This document shows, one piece after another, positions 17,800-28,833 of a stretch of 64,000 nt of DNA; position 1 is the first letter of the stretch; each line of letters begins with the position of its first letter. Under the pieces are notes generated by a model. That model was given only the letters and a program-made list of their open reading frames with translations. It made no database searches and had not been told where the DNA came from. The stretch is from Odiellus spinosus. Its lineage: Eukaryota > Arthropoda > Arachnida > Opiliones > Phalangiidae. Made by a program: the position numbers and the translations under genes. The stretch is from positions 496,001 to 560,000 of the forward strand of contig OY987227.1 of the NCBI GenBank assembly GCA_963920705.1, given 5' to 3'.

Positions 17800-19620
17800 T
17801 TACACATGACAGGAATTAATCACCCTTTTAGTTACATTATCCCGAGGCCGTAACCGGTTGCGTATAGGTTGGTCACCATGGTCTGACGCGTGGTCGTGGG
17901 CTACTGGGATAGGATTAAAGTCGGCGCTGTTCGCGACCGTTTCGATGGGCGTATTGAGGTTAGACTCACGCTCATTGTACAATTTTAATTGATCTACATG
18001 AAAGGTACCCTTAATGGGGCGTTTAGTGGCAGTTTTAGCTAAAACATAAGTGTGAGGAGGAAATTTCTTAACTATCAAATAAGGTCCATCCCATTTGTCG
18101 GCAAGCTTCGCTGCAAATCGCGCACCCGCATTTGATTGAAAGTGTGTTTTTCGGTAGACTAACTGACCCACTTCGAATTGCACATCGCGGTGTTTTTGGT
18201 CATAATATTTAGCTTGCCTAGTTTGTGCCTCGAAAAGATTTTCCTGTGCTATTTCTAACGCCTCTGCTATTTGGGTTTTAATGTTACCAGCAAGGCTACT
18301 GAGATTACTCTCGCTAAGATTCGCTTCAGGTTCGGCAGAGGGAGTTATATCATAGGGCGTTCGGAGCTCACGGCCGAAGTTAAGGAAGGCTGGAGTGAAG
18401 CCGGTGCCTTCATGGGGCGCTGTACGCATGGCCATGGCCAACTTTTGGACACCCACGTCCCAGTCTTGGTGGTCCGTAGTGTAAATAGCTAAGCTGGTTG
18501 ATAAGGTGCGGTTATATCGCTCGGTTTGGTTGCTTTGAGGCCTATAAAAGGATGTGTGGCGTTGGTGCACGCCCATTCTCTGACATACCGACCGCATAAT
18601 ATTACTAACAAATTGCCGCCCGTTATCGCTTACAATGGTGGATGGTACTCCAAACCTAGTGAACACTTCGTCTACCAATTTGGACACAATAGCTTTAGTG
18701 ATGGCGCGTCGGAGAGGAAAAATTTCTACCCATTTTGTCATATAGTCCACCACGACTAACAACTGAGTAATACCCCTCTTGCTTGTCGGGTAAGGACCCT
18801 TGAGATCGATTCCCACAACCTGCCAGGGGTCAGAAGGGGATGCTGATTTCATATAACCCGCGGGTAAGCGCTGAGGATTTTTATTTTTCTGACATCGCTC
18901 ACATGATTTAACATAATTCGTTACACTACGGGTCATGCCATCCCAGGTATAACGAGACTGTAGACGGCGCAAAGTCTTAAATATGCCTAAATGACCGGAG
19001 ATTGGTAAATCATGATTTAGGTTTAAAACAGTGGGGACAAGTGTAGGGGGAATCCAAATTCGAAAGGATTGGTCGCCACCCGAGTTACGAGAAACGCTGC
19101 GATAAACAATACCGTTAAGCAGAGTACATTTAGGGGCAGACTCTAAAACTAATTGTTTAAGTGATAAATCTAAGGGGGCTTCTCTGTTTAACAGATAGCT
19201 AGCAATGGCTCCTATTCTCTCATCGGAAGATTGGGCAGCGATGATTGCGTCTTTATCAAAAACAATACTCGTATCTAAGCATAAGGCGATGATGGGAATA
19301 GATGGGTCCTCTGATTCAAACTCTCCCTCGACCAGCGAGTCGGAGTCATCCCCAGAAGGAATACGAGAAAGCGCGTCCGCGACCTCGTTTTGTTTACCCG
19401 GAATATGCCTTATTACAAAGTCGTAAGACTGGAGTCGTAGACGCCACCGCGCTAGCTTGCCTGTAGGGTCGCGTGCATTGCGAAGCCATTGCAGAGAAGC
19501 ATGATCACAATAAAGTTGGAAAGGAGCCCCTTCTAAATATGGTCTAAATTGCTCGATTGCCCAAATTATACCTAAATATTCCCTTTCTGTAGTGGAGTAA
19601 CGCCTTTCTGTTTCTGACAT
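17800..19620 (-). CDS. Gypsy-2 RNase H C-terminal part and integrase
   Basis: 606 residues, uninterrupted. RNase H: TTEREYLG (Glu near residue 13), YCDHASLQWL (Asp 39), HIPGKQNEVADALSR (about 72-86). Integrase: an HHCC zinc finger with His 203, His 210, Cys 240, Cys 243, and a core with Asp 272 (GIDLKGPYP), Asp 332 (SDNGRQF) and Glu 367 (QSNQTERYNRTL). The Asp-Glu gap is 34 residues, one short of the usual 35, where the common G of QSNG is missing. The C-terminal domain has VGQLVYRKTHF and WDGPYLIVKK, then a basic tail. The frame joins the upstream RNase H only through a 1-nt frameshift near 19620. Confidence 0.93.
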   Translation of the reverse strand: MSETERRYSTTEREYLGIIWAIEQFRPYLEGAPFQLYCDHASLQWLRNARDPTGKLARWRLRLQSYDFVIRHIPGKQNEVADALSRIPSGDDSDSLVEGEFESEDPSIPIIALCLDTSIVFDKDAIIAAQSSDERIGAIASYLLNREAPLDLSLKQLVLESAPKCTLLNGIVYRSVSRNSGGDQSFRIWIPPTLVPTVLNLNHDLPISGHLGIFKTLRRLQSRYTWDGMTRSVTNYVKSCERCQKNKNPQRLPAGYMKSASPSDPWQVVGIDLKGPYPTSKRGITQLLVVVDYMTKWVEIFPLRRAITKAIVSKLVDEVFTRFGVPSTIVSDNGRQFVSNIMRSVCQRMGVHQRHTSFYRPQSNQTERYNRTLSTSLAIYTTDHQDWDVGVQKLAMAMRTAPHEGTGFTPAFLNFGRELRTPYDITPSAEPEANLSESNLSSLAGNIKTQIAEALEIAQENLFEAQTRQAKYYDQKHRDVQFEVGQLVYRKTHFQSNAGARFAAKLADKWDGPYLIVKKFPPHTYVLAKTATKRPIKGTFHVDQLKLYNERESNLNTPIETVANSADFNPIPVAHDHASDHGDQPIRNRLRPRDNVTKRVINSCHV

Positions 19621-19808
19621 AGACCGACTGGCATACCGTCGACAACTTGTTGAAGAACGGCACCGAGCCCCGTTGAGGAGGCGTCAGTAACGACTTCAAA
19701 GGGGGCTGACGAGTCTGGTGGGGCGACAATAGGCGCCGACGTTAAAGCCTTTTTAAGTGCATCGAAGGCGCTTTGTTGCGGGGTAGCCCATGCCCAAGGG
19801 GCATCTTT
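19621..19808 (-). pseudogene. Gypsy-2 RNase H N-terminal part, frame-broken
   Basis: Minus-strand translation reads KDAPWAWATPQQSAFDALKK, then FEVVTDASSTGLGAVLQQ (first RNase H Asp). It is separated from the RT frame by a TGA (between SLL and KDAPW) and from the downstream frame by a 1-nt shift after GMPVG. Without these lesions pol would be continuous. Confidence 0.88.
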
Positions 19809-20936
19809 TCACAATAAGGAATTAAGCGGGGCTGCTATATCCGAAAACCCTTGAATGAAGCGCCGGTAGTAGGAGGCTAGCCCTAAGAAACTACGTAATT
19901 GATTGATATTTCGCGGCGCTGGGTAATCGCGTATTGCTGAAATTTTGGAGGGGTCGACCTTGACACCTTCTTCCGAAACTACATGCCCTAAAATAACTGT
20001 TTCTTTCTGACAAAATTTTGTTTTACTAGCTTTTATAGTGAGTCCTGCGTTTTTCAGTATGGCAAATACTTTGGACAATGTAACGAGATGCTCTTCGAAA
20101 CTAGAGGAAATTATAATTATGTCGTCTAAATAGGCACTAACACCTTCGTTAGCAAGGGGCATAAATAAACGGTCGACCATTCGCTGAAACGAAGATGGGG
20201 CCCCAGTCAGGCCAAACATTAAAACTTTTGGTCTAAAGAGACCGCGGTGACAGACAAAAGAGGCTTTATCTCGACTAGATTCGTCCAAGGACATTTGCCA
20301 GTAACCAGATTTCATATCTAATGTTGTAATATACTTAGGGGATTTTAAGGAATCTAAAATAGTTTCGATGCGAGGGAGAGGGTATTTGTCTTTCCTAGTG
20401 ACGTCATTGAGCTTTCGATAATCTAAGCAAAGTCTGGGTGACCCATCCTTCTTTTTCACTAAAATGCATGGCGAACACCAGGGCGAGTTACTAGGCTCAA
20501 TTATGTCGGTCGCTAACATCTCATCTATTATCTCGTCTATCACGGCATTTTTCCTGGGGTTATACCTGTAGGGGGCGCATGATATTGGATAGGAATCACC
20601 GGTATCTATAAAGTGGGTGGCTACATTAGTGATTCCGGGTGATTTTGCAAATAAACATTTATTATTGTAAACAAGTTCTTCTAATAATAACTTCTGTTCT
20701 GGGGAAACTTTAGCAAGATCTAGGGCGTGTTTTACGTCGTCCTCGTCTACCTCTGAATTATGTAACACTAATGCGAGAGAAGGGTCATCATTACTAGTAT
20801 AATTTCTAAGAAAAGGTCGTTCTGTGGTTGCAGAATCCGGCCAAGTGTAGCGCATAGTGCCGTAATCTACTCGCATGCCAGTGGCTTGGACAAAGTCCAT
20901 TCCGAGAATACATGGAAAAATTAAATTCTTTTTCAA
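19809..20936 (-). CDS. Gypsy-2 reverse transcriptase
   Basis: About 375 residues. LGMDF (11-15) is the end of protease. RT motifs follow: SPWCSPCILVKKKDG (151-165), RLCLDYRKLN (168-177), TTLDMKSGYWQ (catalytic Asp 207), FGLTGAPSSFQ (241-251), and YLDD (269-272, both catalytic Asp present), then ILGHVVSEEGV and FLGLASYYRRFI in the connection. The annotated start is arbitrary because the reading frame continues from protease across a 1-nt frameshift. All RT catalytic residues are intact. Confidence 0.93.
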   Translation of the reverse strand: MKKNLIFPCILGMDFVQATGMRVDYGTMRYTWPDSATTERPFLRNYTSNDDPSLALVLHNSEVDEDDVKHALDLAKVSPEQKLLLEELVYNNKCLFAKSPGITNVATHFIDTGDSYPISCAPYRYNPRKNAVIDEIIDEMLATDIIEPSNSPWCSPCILVKKKDGSPRLCLDYRKLNDVTRKDKYPLPRIETILDSLKSPKYITTLDMKSGYWQMSLDESSRDKASFVCHRGLFRPKVLMFGLTGAPSSFQRMVDRLFMPLANEGVSAYLDDIIIISSSFEEHLVTLSKVFAILKNAGLTIKASKTKFCQKETVILGHVVSEEGVKVDPSKISAIRDYPAPRNINQLRSFLGLASYYRRFIQGFSDIAAPLNSLL

Positions 20937-21183
20937 ATAATACTTCGTTTTGTACTTCCTTACCAGGAAGTGAAATTTTTGCTATGCCGCTTCCGGTAGT
21001 ATTAAACCTAGTACGATTAGCTAATTTAATACCGATACGCAATCTTCCTTTATTTGTTTTAATTGGGAGAATTATATTTTTGAAGCGGTCGTCTACCAAG
21101 GAATGAGTCGAGCCATTATCAATTAAAGCTACACATGATTTATTGTTAATTATAATTTTAATTTTTGCAAGAACCGGAAGCAT
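20918..21183 (-). pseudogene. Gypsy-2 aspartic protease
   Basis: An open frame with CVALIDNGSTHSLVD, where the usual catalytic D-T/S-G reads D-N-G, and a second hydrophobic segment. The frame leaves pol near 20930 (LFEKEFNF versus KKNLIFPCILGMDF), a single-base shift in an A-rich run. The Asn for Thr/Ser at the active site would probably impair the protease. Confidence 0.82.
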
Positions 21184-21390
21184 CCTAGTATTATCTCTCT
21201 CTCTGGCTACATGAACTGCGCTCGCCTGAAAGGGGGTGGTTATGATCGGTTCGCGGGGGGAATTCGGCCGACCGAGGCCCCCGCTGAAGCGTTTCCCTGG
21301 TTTTGACTAGACTGAGTTGAAGGGGGTGGACGGAGTCCAGAGTTAAAAGTTGGGCAGTCAGGGCGAATATGACCGGCGGGGCCCCCAAAA
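21184..21390 (-). pseudogene. Gypsy-2 gag C-terminal remnant
   Basis: Directly after the 5' LTR the minus strand encodes HFGGPAGHIRPDCP, the second half of a zinc knuckle, then a Pro/Ser-rich stretch. Capsid, leader and primer-binding site are absent, as if the LTR had been joined to mid-gag by a deletion. Confidence 0.7.
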
Positions 21391-22282
21391 TGTGACACTT
21401 TTTCGGTTAACTCTAGAAACAGGGAGGGTTATGAAATATGGTTAACGATTAGTCGTCTAGGGTATGACTTAGAATTTAAAATTAAAGTGTCAACATTTAA
21501 AAGAAAACAATAAACACACGGAACTGGCAATGGTCAATCAAATTTAATATTGAACAAAAATATTATTAATAAAATCCTAACAAACATTCTGCTAACTTAA
21601 AATTATAATTACACTTGAAACCTTAATTACTAAAGTGGCTGGTTCCCCATTATAAAACTAGTTACGGTACCGTATATGGCGCGTGGCTGAAGATTCGGCG
21701 TAGAGTCCATCGGCGTTTCGCTTAGGTCGTTTTTCAAGAAGGCGGGACGATTCCATTTCTTCTGGTTTACTCAACAGCTCAATTAGATCACGATCACAAA
21801 CCATTACACTCGCAGCGCGTTTAACGTATAAGGTTTTAAACTCTTTTTAATTTGTTAGTTTAATCACACGCGGCATGCTTAGATTATATTTCTACCATCC
21901 TTTTTAAAAATTCTTTTTCGAGCCCGTGGTTTTCGAACTCTCATAACTGCCGTCCTATCAACTTATATCTCTCTTTACATTCTTTCTGTTCGACCGTTGG
22001 TCGTTTTTAAAAACTCGGCTAAACCCTTTTGTAAACCATCTCTCGATCGGGAGGGGTTCTGACGTAGAGCGGCCACGTTAGTTTTTCTCTGGACGCAGGT
22101 GTGCTCGAGTATTATTCGTGGCCCTCTACTTATTTCTGGGGAACCAACGTCATGGGAAAAACCAGCCCTTTATATCGTACTAACATATTTCTTAAAAATA
22201 AAAAGAAAACGGATTGACCATGAAAGTAAAATGGGGTATAGGGGTTACTTAAATTTTGCTCGATGGATAATTATTTGTTACA
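21391..22282 (-). mobile_element. Gypsy-2 5' LTR
   Basis: 892 bp with TG...CA ends, near-identical to 16601-17492. The right flank CCAT (22283-22286) completes the target duplication, after which LINE sequence resumes. Confidence 0.93.
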
Positions 22283-22286
22283 CCAT

Positions 22287-24130
22287 CAAAACCAAAAATA
22301 AACTGAAAACAGCACTGAATAGAAATCTAACTGAACAAAATATTATTAATTATAAAAACGCGTGTAATAAATGTAATAACCTAACAAGAAATGCCCGAAT
22401 AACCTATTATAAAACAGCCCTTGCTCTAGCTCGGAATATTCCAAAAAAATCTTGGAGGTTGATAAATACACTACTTGGTAAAATTAAAGCATCAAAAATA
22501 AATTCCCATTGTACCGTGGATGAATTTAACAACTTCTTTACACCAGACAATATGCAACCTCCTGACGTAGCAATTGAGAATAACTTGAATAACATTAAAA
22601 GTCTTGCTAATTCCATGGCATTATTCGAAATGGAAAGAACCGAAATCCTACAAATTATTAAAAATTTAAAATTGGATTCTTCCCCAGGCTTTGATGACAT
22701 ATCACCTAAACTAATACAATTAGCAAGCCCATATATAATAGCCCCCCTTACGTATCTCATAAACCTTTCGTTCCGTACAGGTACTTATCCTTCCAAGTTA
22801 AAAAAACTATAATCGTTCCAATCTATAAAAAAGGAGATAAAAATTCCCCTGAGGATAGTTACAGACCTATTTCACTATTATCAACATTTGCAAAAATTTT
22901 CGATATCTGTTTCTTCAAACGCATAACTAGCTTCTGTAATAAGTTTACAATAATTACTGGGGATCAGTTTGGATTCAGAGAGCAGTCTAACGTGGAAATA
23001 GCTAATGTTAAAGTCTACAAGCAAATTGTTGATTACTTGGACTCCAGTAATTATGCTTTAGGGTTTTTTTAGATTTAAGAAAGGCGTTTGATACAGTGAA
23101 CCACGAACGCCTTTTACTCAAGTTAAACAGAATAGGAATTAGAGGCCCGGCACTTAACTGGATACAGTCATACCTCACTAATCGCCCCACTCAAACCAGA
23201 CTAAATGGTTTACTGTCACCAGACAGAATAATTTATCGTGGAGTCCCACAAGGTTCCACAATTTCACCCATCTTGTTCAATCTATTTATTAATGGTATCT
23301 CCTACAACCTGGACAGCCTAACTTTATATGCCGATGATACGTTTAACTTGGAAGGAGGACCTAATTTAGAAAATCTGATAAAAGAAACCAATTTAGACCT
23401 AGATAAAATAGATCAATTGTTAAAGGACCATTTTCTGGAAATAAATAAACAAAAAACAGTCTTTATGATATTCTCAAATAGAAATAAACTCAGAGACTAC
23501 TCGATAAATGTTAGAATGGGGGAACTATACTACAGGAAGTTAAGAGCTACAAGTATCTAGGGATATGGTATGACCCTTTTCTTGATTGGAACGACCATAT
23601 ACAAATTGTCAGTAAAAAAATTGCCTATGGAGCCTACGTAATGTATCAAAACCGCAAAATATTCGGGGCAAAAACTCTCATCCAACTATATTTCTGTCTT
23701 ATTTATCCACATCTTAGTTTTTGTATCCCCATATGGGGAAACACCTCATTAAAAAACTTAAATAGACTATTAATTTTACAAAAAAGAGCAATAAGAACTA
23801 TAAACAACGGGACCTATTTGGCACATACTAACCCACTATTTAAATTATACAAAATTCTAACCGTATCTCAGATATATGATTACCAATGTGCTATTTTTAT
23901 ATTTAAGTCTCTTAAATCCAATATATATATAATCCATTTGAGTCCAATAAACTATCTAGATATTTTTCGCGCAAAACTGAAATTGTCGCAGTTCCCCACG
24001 CTAGAACAGAACTAAAACTAAAGTCCATTTTTTCTAAAGGCACTAAGCTCTATAACAATATTGACTCATCAAATACAAATACTCTTGTTTCATTAAAAAA
24101 CCATATAAAAACATATGTAACCCAATAAAT
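22287..24130 (+). pseudogene. Jockey-like LINE reverse transcriptase (continuation)
   Basis: The LINE resumes after the nested Gypsy. The pre-RT linker (KTKNKLKTALNRNLTEQN) leads into IIKNLKLDSSPGFDDISPKL near 22660, IIVPIYKKGDKN near 22815, SYRPISLLSTFAKIFD near 22860, DLRKAFDTVNHERLLLKLN near 23070, RGVPQGSTISPILFNLFI near 23240, and YADDT near 23327 (catalytic Asp pair). SYKYLGIWYDPFLDW near 23550 and LYFCLIYPHLSFCIPIWG near 23690 are typical of jockey-clade C-termini. Frameshifts at about 22800, 23065 and 23555 break it. It ends before the AT-rich tail at 24130. Confidence 0.92.
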
Positions 24131-24517
24131 TTTAACAAATAAGAGGCATAAAAGTCGCTCGCGACTTAGCCTCTCCTAACAACTATATGTATGTTACATG
24201 TGATATATGTATATATATATACTCATGTACACCTTCTCTAGTTACTCGAGCGATATAGACTCATGTAAACACAACGCGATAGATAATAGGGGCAAAGGTG
24301 AAGAGGCGATAAGATTCCCCCAAGCATGGAAATATAGAAGGAGATCCCGTTGTTGCAAAACCTGTTTTACAAATGTTTCTTAACTTATGACAAGTTGGAA
24401 AACCAAAATATAACCTCCCCGACCCCGACGTTAAGATAATCTAACCTAACCTAACCCTACCTAAAATAAAAGATGAAAAGAAATGTAGAGTATTGGATGA
24501 GTAGAATAAACAGCGAA
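24131..24517. other. LINE 3' tail and AT-rich DNA
   Basis: AT-rich sequence with a TA microsatellite near 24200 and a short CTAACCTAACCTAACC run near 24440, which resembles the insect TTAGG telomere repeat but is only about three units. No gene. Confidence 0.5.
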
Positions 24518-25272
24518 ATAGGCAAAATATTATATCACATTGAACCTATATGCATTTCTTCAGTATACCAACACAACCCTAAATAATTCTCTACTTAAAA
24601 CCAAACCTAACTAGAGAAAAAAAGGAAAATAAGATATAACCACATAGATTTCAAGATAAATAATCCAGTCCATAATTCAGTATTAAAACAAAAAAATCAG
24701 AATTAAGACAACTGAAATTAGCAATCTTTGGTAATATGTAAAATAGCCCTTACACGAACAATTTAAGTAAAGCAAATTATCAAATAAACGCCAAATAAGT
24801 CAATTAATTAAAATTAAAAATATTAATCTTACCACTACCAAATAGCGGGCAGAAAACACAGACATCAAGATAACATTAGCAAAATAAATTTTCAACACCG
24901 GTAATCCTGAGAACTAGATTCTACAAAATCTTCTGGAATAATAAATTTATTTTAATCTAAAAAATATAAAATCTTAAAAAAAATATCTATACAAATAACA
25001 TATTGATAAACCAATTAAAATTAGATGCGAAAAACATTTAATCTCGATATGAGATTAAATACACAAGGTCAAGGTTCTTCTTTTAAAACCATATCAGAAT
25101 TTTGACGGTTGTAGAGTATTTGTAGACCAAGTAACGTGAAAAGGCAAAATGTTATATCAAATTGAACCTATACATGGCTTCAGTGTACAACACAAGTTTT
25201 GAAACAAACGTTATTTTACGTGACTACACACTAGCTAAAACGTCACCGAAAATAAACGACGGTAGGCATTAA
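24518..25272. repeat. 755-bp duplicated AT-rich block, copy 1
   Basis: Nearly identical to 26678-27436, differing by a 4-bp insertion and a few substitutions. It includes the hairpin tttaatctcgatatgagatt near 25038. Non-coding. Confidence 0.93.
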
Positions 25273-26427
25273 AAAGCATAGTTCTACTATATTTAATTGG
25301 GATAAACATTAATTTCATGTGGGGAAAAGTGTGAAACTAAAACTAGCAGTCATTAAGAGATCCAATCACGTGATTATTTTCCCCACTCGGTCTACATTTC
25401 ACTATAGGATGAACCATATCATATATACCAATTAAAACACAAGAAAATTCAATGTCAATCCGGTTTAAGAATGATAGTCAACTGTAAATTGTGGTATAAA
25501 TAACCTGGTTCGATCTGCGCATGCGTACACGCAACAATTTCGCGTGAAATACATTTGGAAACGTGCAAGGCTTATAAAATATTAATTTGAAAACCCGTGC
25601 TAGTTATTAAAACCAATTCTTACGCCACTGTTCGAAAATTTGCCAGAAAATTACAGTATTTCCCCATACATTAAACTGATTTTCCCAAGAATATCAGAAT
25701 CGCTTTGATATTTTGCACGCGTAAAGTGGTTTCGGACTTGAAATTTAGTGGGCTACACATACTCGCGTGCTGATGAACTCGATTTTACGCAAGTCGCAAA
25801 TACACATATGTTCCTTTGCTTAAATGACGTTATTATGCTTTAAAGGTGTGCAAAATTGAAGCTTAGCTTGTTTACACGCACTTATTTACTTTAGACATTC
25901 GGAGAAATTGAAAAAAAAAAATTAGAACTCTAACGTTTTGGCCATTTAGATCTACCAAACATACCAGCACGCGTTCTTCGTAAATCTATTTATATCTTTA
26001 CGCTGATGACGTGAATGCACCAATTAATATCCTTAAGAGAGCGCATTAGACGCGATAGATGCAAGGAAGTCGCCTAGACATTAATGGCGTTTTGCGCGAG
26101 AAATTGCAAATATTAATGAAGAATTTACTTCAAATCCAGCGTTTCTTGTGAATTATACCCTTGCGTATACGCGGCATTTTCGTGCGAAACAAATTCGCAA
26201 ATATAGCAAACACGCGAGCAATTGAAAAAATGAAATTGAAAGCGCGTGCTAGAAACTTGTTCTTATAACAAAGTCCCAATACATTGTTTCCAGCTTGGCT
26301 AGGAAGTAAGTTTATCCCGGTACATAAAGCTAATTCTCTCAATATTCAGCCGAAAAGAAAAAAATAATACTAGAAGTCTGTTGCAGACTTCCAGTCCCTG
26401 TACTCGGCCGGTTATTCTATTAAATAC
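25273..26427. other. AT-rich spacer between duplicated blocks, no gene seen
   Basis: Short fragments such as acacgcgagcaattgaaaaaa recur in loose form, but I see no coding signature or clear terminal repeats. The short minus-strand frame at 26130-26342 has no domain. Confidence 0.45.
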
Positions 26428-26677
26428 AAGTTTGTGGCAGGTTATTCAACATGTAGACCTCAATTATCATGTCTCCTATCCTACGTGGTAATAGTTGGTT
26501 TGTTATTCAACGGGTACATTCTCTCCAAAAGTCAAGTGCAAAAAAAAAATTTGCTGAATAATGAATTAATTTTAATATAAATGCTTATCGAGTGAAATAA
26601 GCAAGGTCAAGGTTCTTCTTTTAAAACCATATAATAATTTTGAAGGCTCTAGAGTATTTGCAGACCAAGTAACGCCA
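26428..26677. repeat. Fragments related to both duplicated blocks
   Basis: 26428-26515 (caagtttgtggcaggttatt onwards) recurs at 27437-27522. 26604-26676 is a diverged version of 25070-25145, present again at about 27230-27305. The local order suggests nested partial duplications. Confidence 0.8.
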
Positions 26678-27436
26678 ATAGGCAAAATATTATATCACAT
26701 TGAACCTATATGCATTTCTTCAGTATACCAACAAAACCCTAAATAATTCTCTACTTAAAACCAAACCTAACTAGAGAAAAAAAGGAAAATAAATAAGATA
26801 TAACCACATAGATTTCAAGATAAATAATCCAGTCCATAATTCAGTATTAAAACAAAAAAATCAGAATTAAGACAACTGAAATTAGCAATCTTTGGTAATA
26901 TGTAAAATAGCCCTTACACGAACAATTTAAGTAAAGCAAATTATCAAATAAACGCCAAATAAGTCAATTAATTAAAATGAAAAATATTAATCTTACCACT
27001 ACCAAATAGCGGGCAGAAAACACAGACATCAAGATAACATTAGCAAAATAAATTTTCAACACCGGTAATCCTGAGAACTAGATTCTACAAAATCTTCTGG
27101 AATAATAAATTTATTTTAATCTAAAAAATATAAAATCTTAAAAAAAATATCTATACAAATAACATATTGATAAACCAATTAAAATTAGATGCGAAAAACA
27201 TTTAATCTCGATATGAGATTAAATACACAAGGTCAAGGTTCTTCTTTTAAAACCATATCAGAATTTTGACGGTTGTAGAGTATTTGTAGACCAAGTAACG
27301 TGAAAAGGCAAAATGTTATATCAAATTGAACCTATACATGGCTTTAGTGTACAACACAAGTTTTGAAACAAACGTTATTTTACGTGACTACACACTAGCT
27401 AAAACGTCACCGAAAATAAACGACGGTAGGCATTAA
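26678..27436. repeat. 755-bp duplicated AT-rich block, copy 2
   Basis: Direct repeat of 24518-25272, in the same orientation and 2160 bp downstream. Its right end passes directly into the caagtttgtggc fragment at 27437. Confidence 0.93.
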
Positions 27437-28409
27437 CAAGTTTGTGGCTGGTTATTCAACTTGTAGACCTCAATTATCATGTCTCCTATCCTACGTGGTA
27501 ATAGTTGGTTTGTTATTCAATGGCGAATTATTAAAGATTGGGTTTAAAGCACATTCCAGTCACGGAACTCAAGTACATGAAAATCAAAGTAGGTAATGGA
27601 GAAGTTTAAGTTAGATATACAGGTACATTCGCTCCAAAAGTCAAGTGCAAATCACCCATAAGACCTTACATTATATGAGGCTTTTACGCAGGCCTTAAGG
27701 TTATGTACAAGTACGAAGCCCAAACACACGTGTATTAGCTCTCCTCGACACCGAGGTAAAGGAGGTATCACTCCACGGAGAGAAACGCCAGTCGAAGCAG
27801 CTAAGAGCCGCTGTCGAATTACCATCACACTAGTGAATTGGTACGGCGAGCGAAAAGGTAACCAGCTCTTCGATCCCAGCTTTTTCTCTGACGGCCGAAA
27901 TAGTATTTAACGCTTTTATATATGCGATAAACAAAATAAAAAAAACACCTACACATTTTAATAACTGAGGCTAAGCTAAAAAATTAAATCAATCAATTAA
28001 AATAGATAAAAAACAAGACTACTTCCATATGCGTAGAAGTTGAACTGTATTAGTTTTCCAATCCACCCTGAGTTTGCAGCAAGCCTAAGCCTACAATACC
28101 TTTATACCTATGTTTTTGGACTAAATGGTACATGGAAAATAGCTTAACGCGTGCTGCCAACTCGAGCTGGTATTGAACACACAAATTTCACAAAATTCTT
28201 AGACAATTTCTTAAATATCTTATAAAATAACATTTAATTTTAATTTAATTTTCATCGAAATTATTAATTAGACTAAGTTAAGTAATTTAAGAAATTTTAA
28301 TTATAGTTTAAATGAACATTTCGTTTCAATTCACTGAAAGATACCACGCCATAAGGCTACAACGCGTTAGTGTAAAAAAAGTGGTATATAAGGCGATCGA
28401 AAAACATTA
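27437..28409. other. AT-rich DNA with a short repeat fragment, no gene seen
   Basis: It begins with the 86-bp fragment shared with 26428-26515. 27620-27650 repeats 26513-26545 (gtacattcnctccaaaagtc). 27660-27900 is more GC-rich and could belong to an unidentified element. No open frame with a domain. Confidence 0.45.
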
Positions 28410-28501
28410 TTAGGTATCTGTAACTTAAAGCTGTGAAGAAAGGGGAACCCACCCCTTAGGTATCTGTAACTTAAAGCTGTGAAGAAAGGGGAACCCACCC
28501 C
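28410..28501. repeat. 46-bp perfect tandem duplication
   Basis: Two identical 46-bp copies (ttaggtatctgtaacttaaa ... gggaacccacccc) lie head to tail, 28410-28455 and 28456-28501. Confidence 0.95.
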
Positions 28502-28833
28502 CTGTTCAATGTCTGGAGGTAGTTATTACACCAGGCGCTCAGTGTAGCTACGAACGAAAATCTGACCCGTAGAGGGGGCGAGTTGATGGTTGATGTGGAC
28601 CATATTAGTGAGGGACGCCTCGCTAATATGGCCCGCTGAGATCGGAAACTGGAGGTTGGACCTTGGTGCGTTAGGATGGTCGGAGGTGATTATAACAGTG
28701 GGAGACGTCCCATTGTGTATAATCGCCTTCAACTGCCCAGCATCGAGGTTTGATGTGGATGGTGGAAGGCGGTAATATGCAATGGGAGACGTCCACGGTT
28801 GCATAAAATCGCACGACACCTGAAGCTTATCCA
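28502..28833. other. Unassigned stretch with an open frame
   Basis: A 102-residue minus-strand frame (28526-28834) has no recognisable domain. The plus strand carries two copies of the motif gggagacgtcc (about 28700 and 28785). It could be part of the upstream region of Gypsy-3 or an unrelated fragment. Confidence 0.3.

Larger units (their letters stand above)
16601..22282 (-). mobile_element. Gypsy-2: nearly complete, young Ty3/Gypsy element nested in the LINE
   Basis: Two 892-bp LTRs (16601-17492 and 21391-22282) have TGTGACAC...TGTTACA ends. I noticed only about four differences between them. They are flanked by a 4-bp duplication CCAT (16597-16600 and 22283-22286). Pol reads on the minus strand: protease, RT, RNase H, integrase. 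The 5' LTR (right) is followed at once by what looks like the gag zinc knuckle, with no primer-binding site and no capsid, so most of gag is deleted. Two frameshifts and one TGA interrupt pol. Confidence 0.95.

Noticed and set aside
24430-24460. CTAACCTAACCTAACC as a telomere end
   Set aside because: Only about three TTAGG-type units with no array; interstitial or chance.
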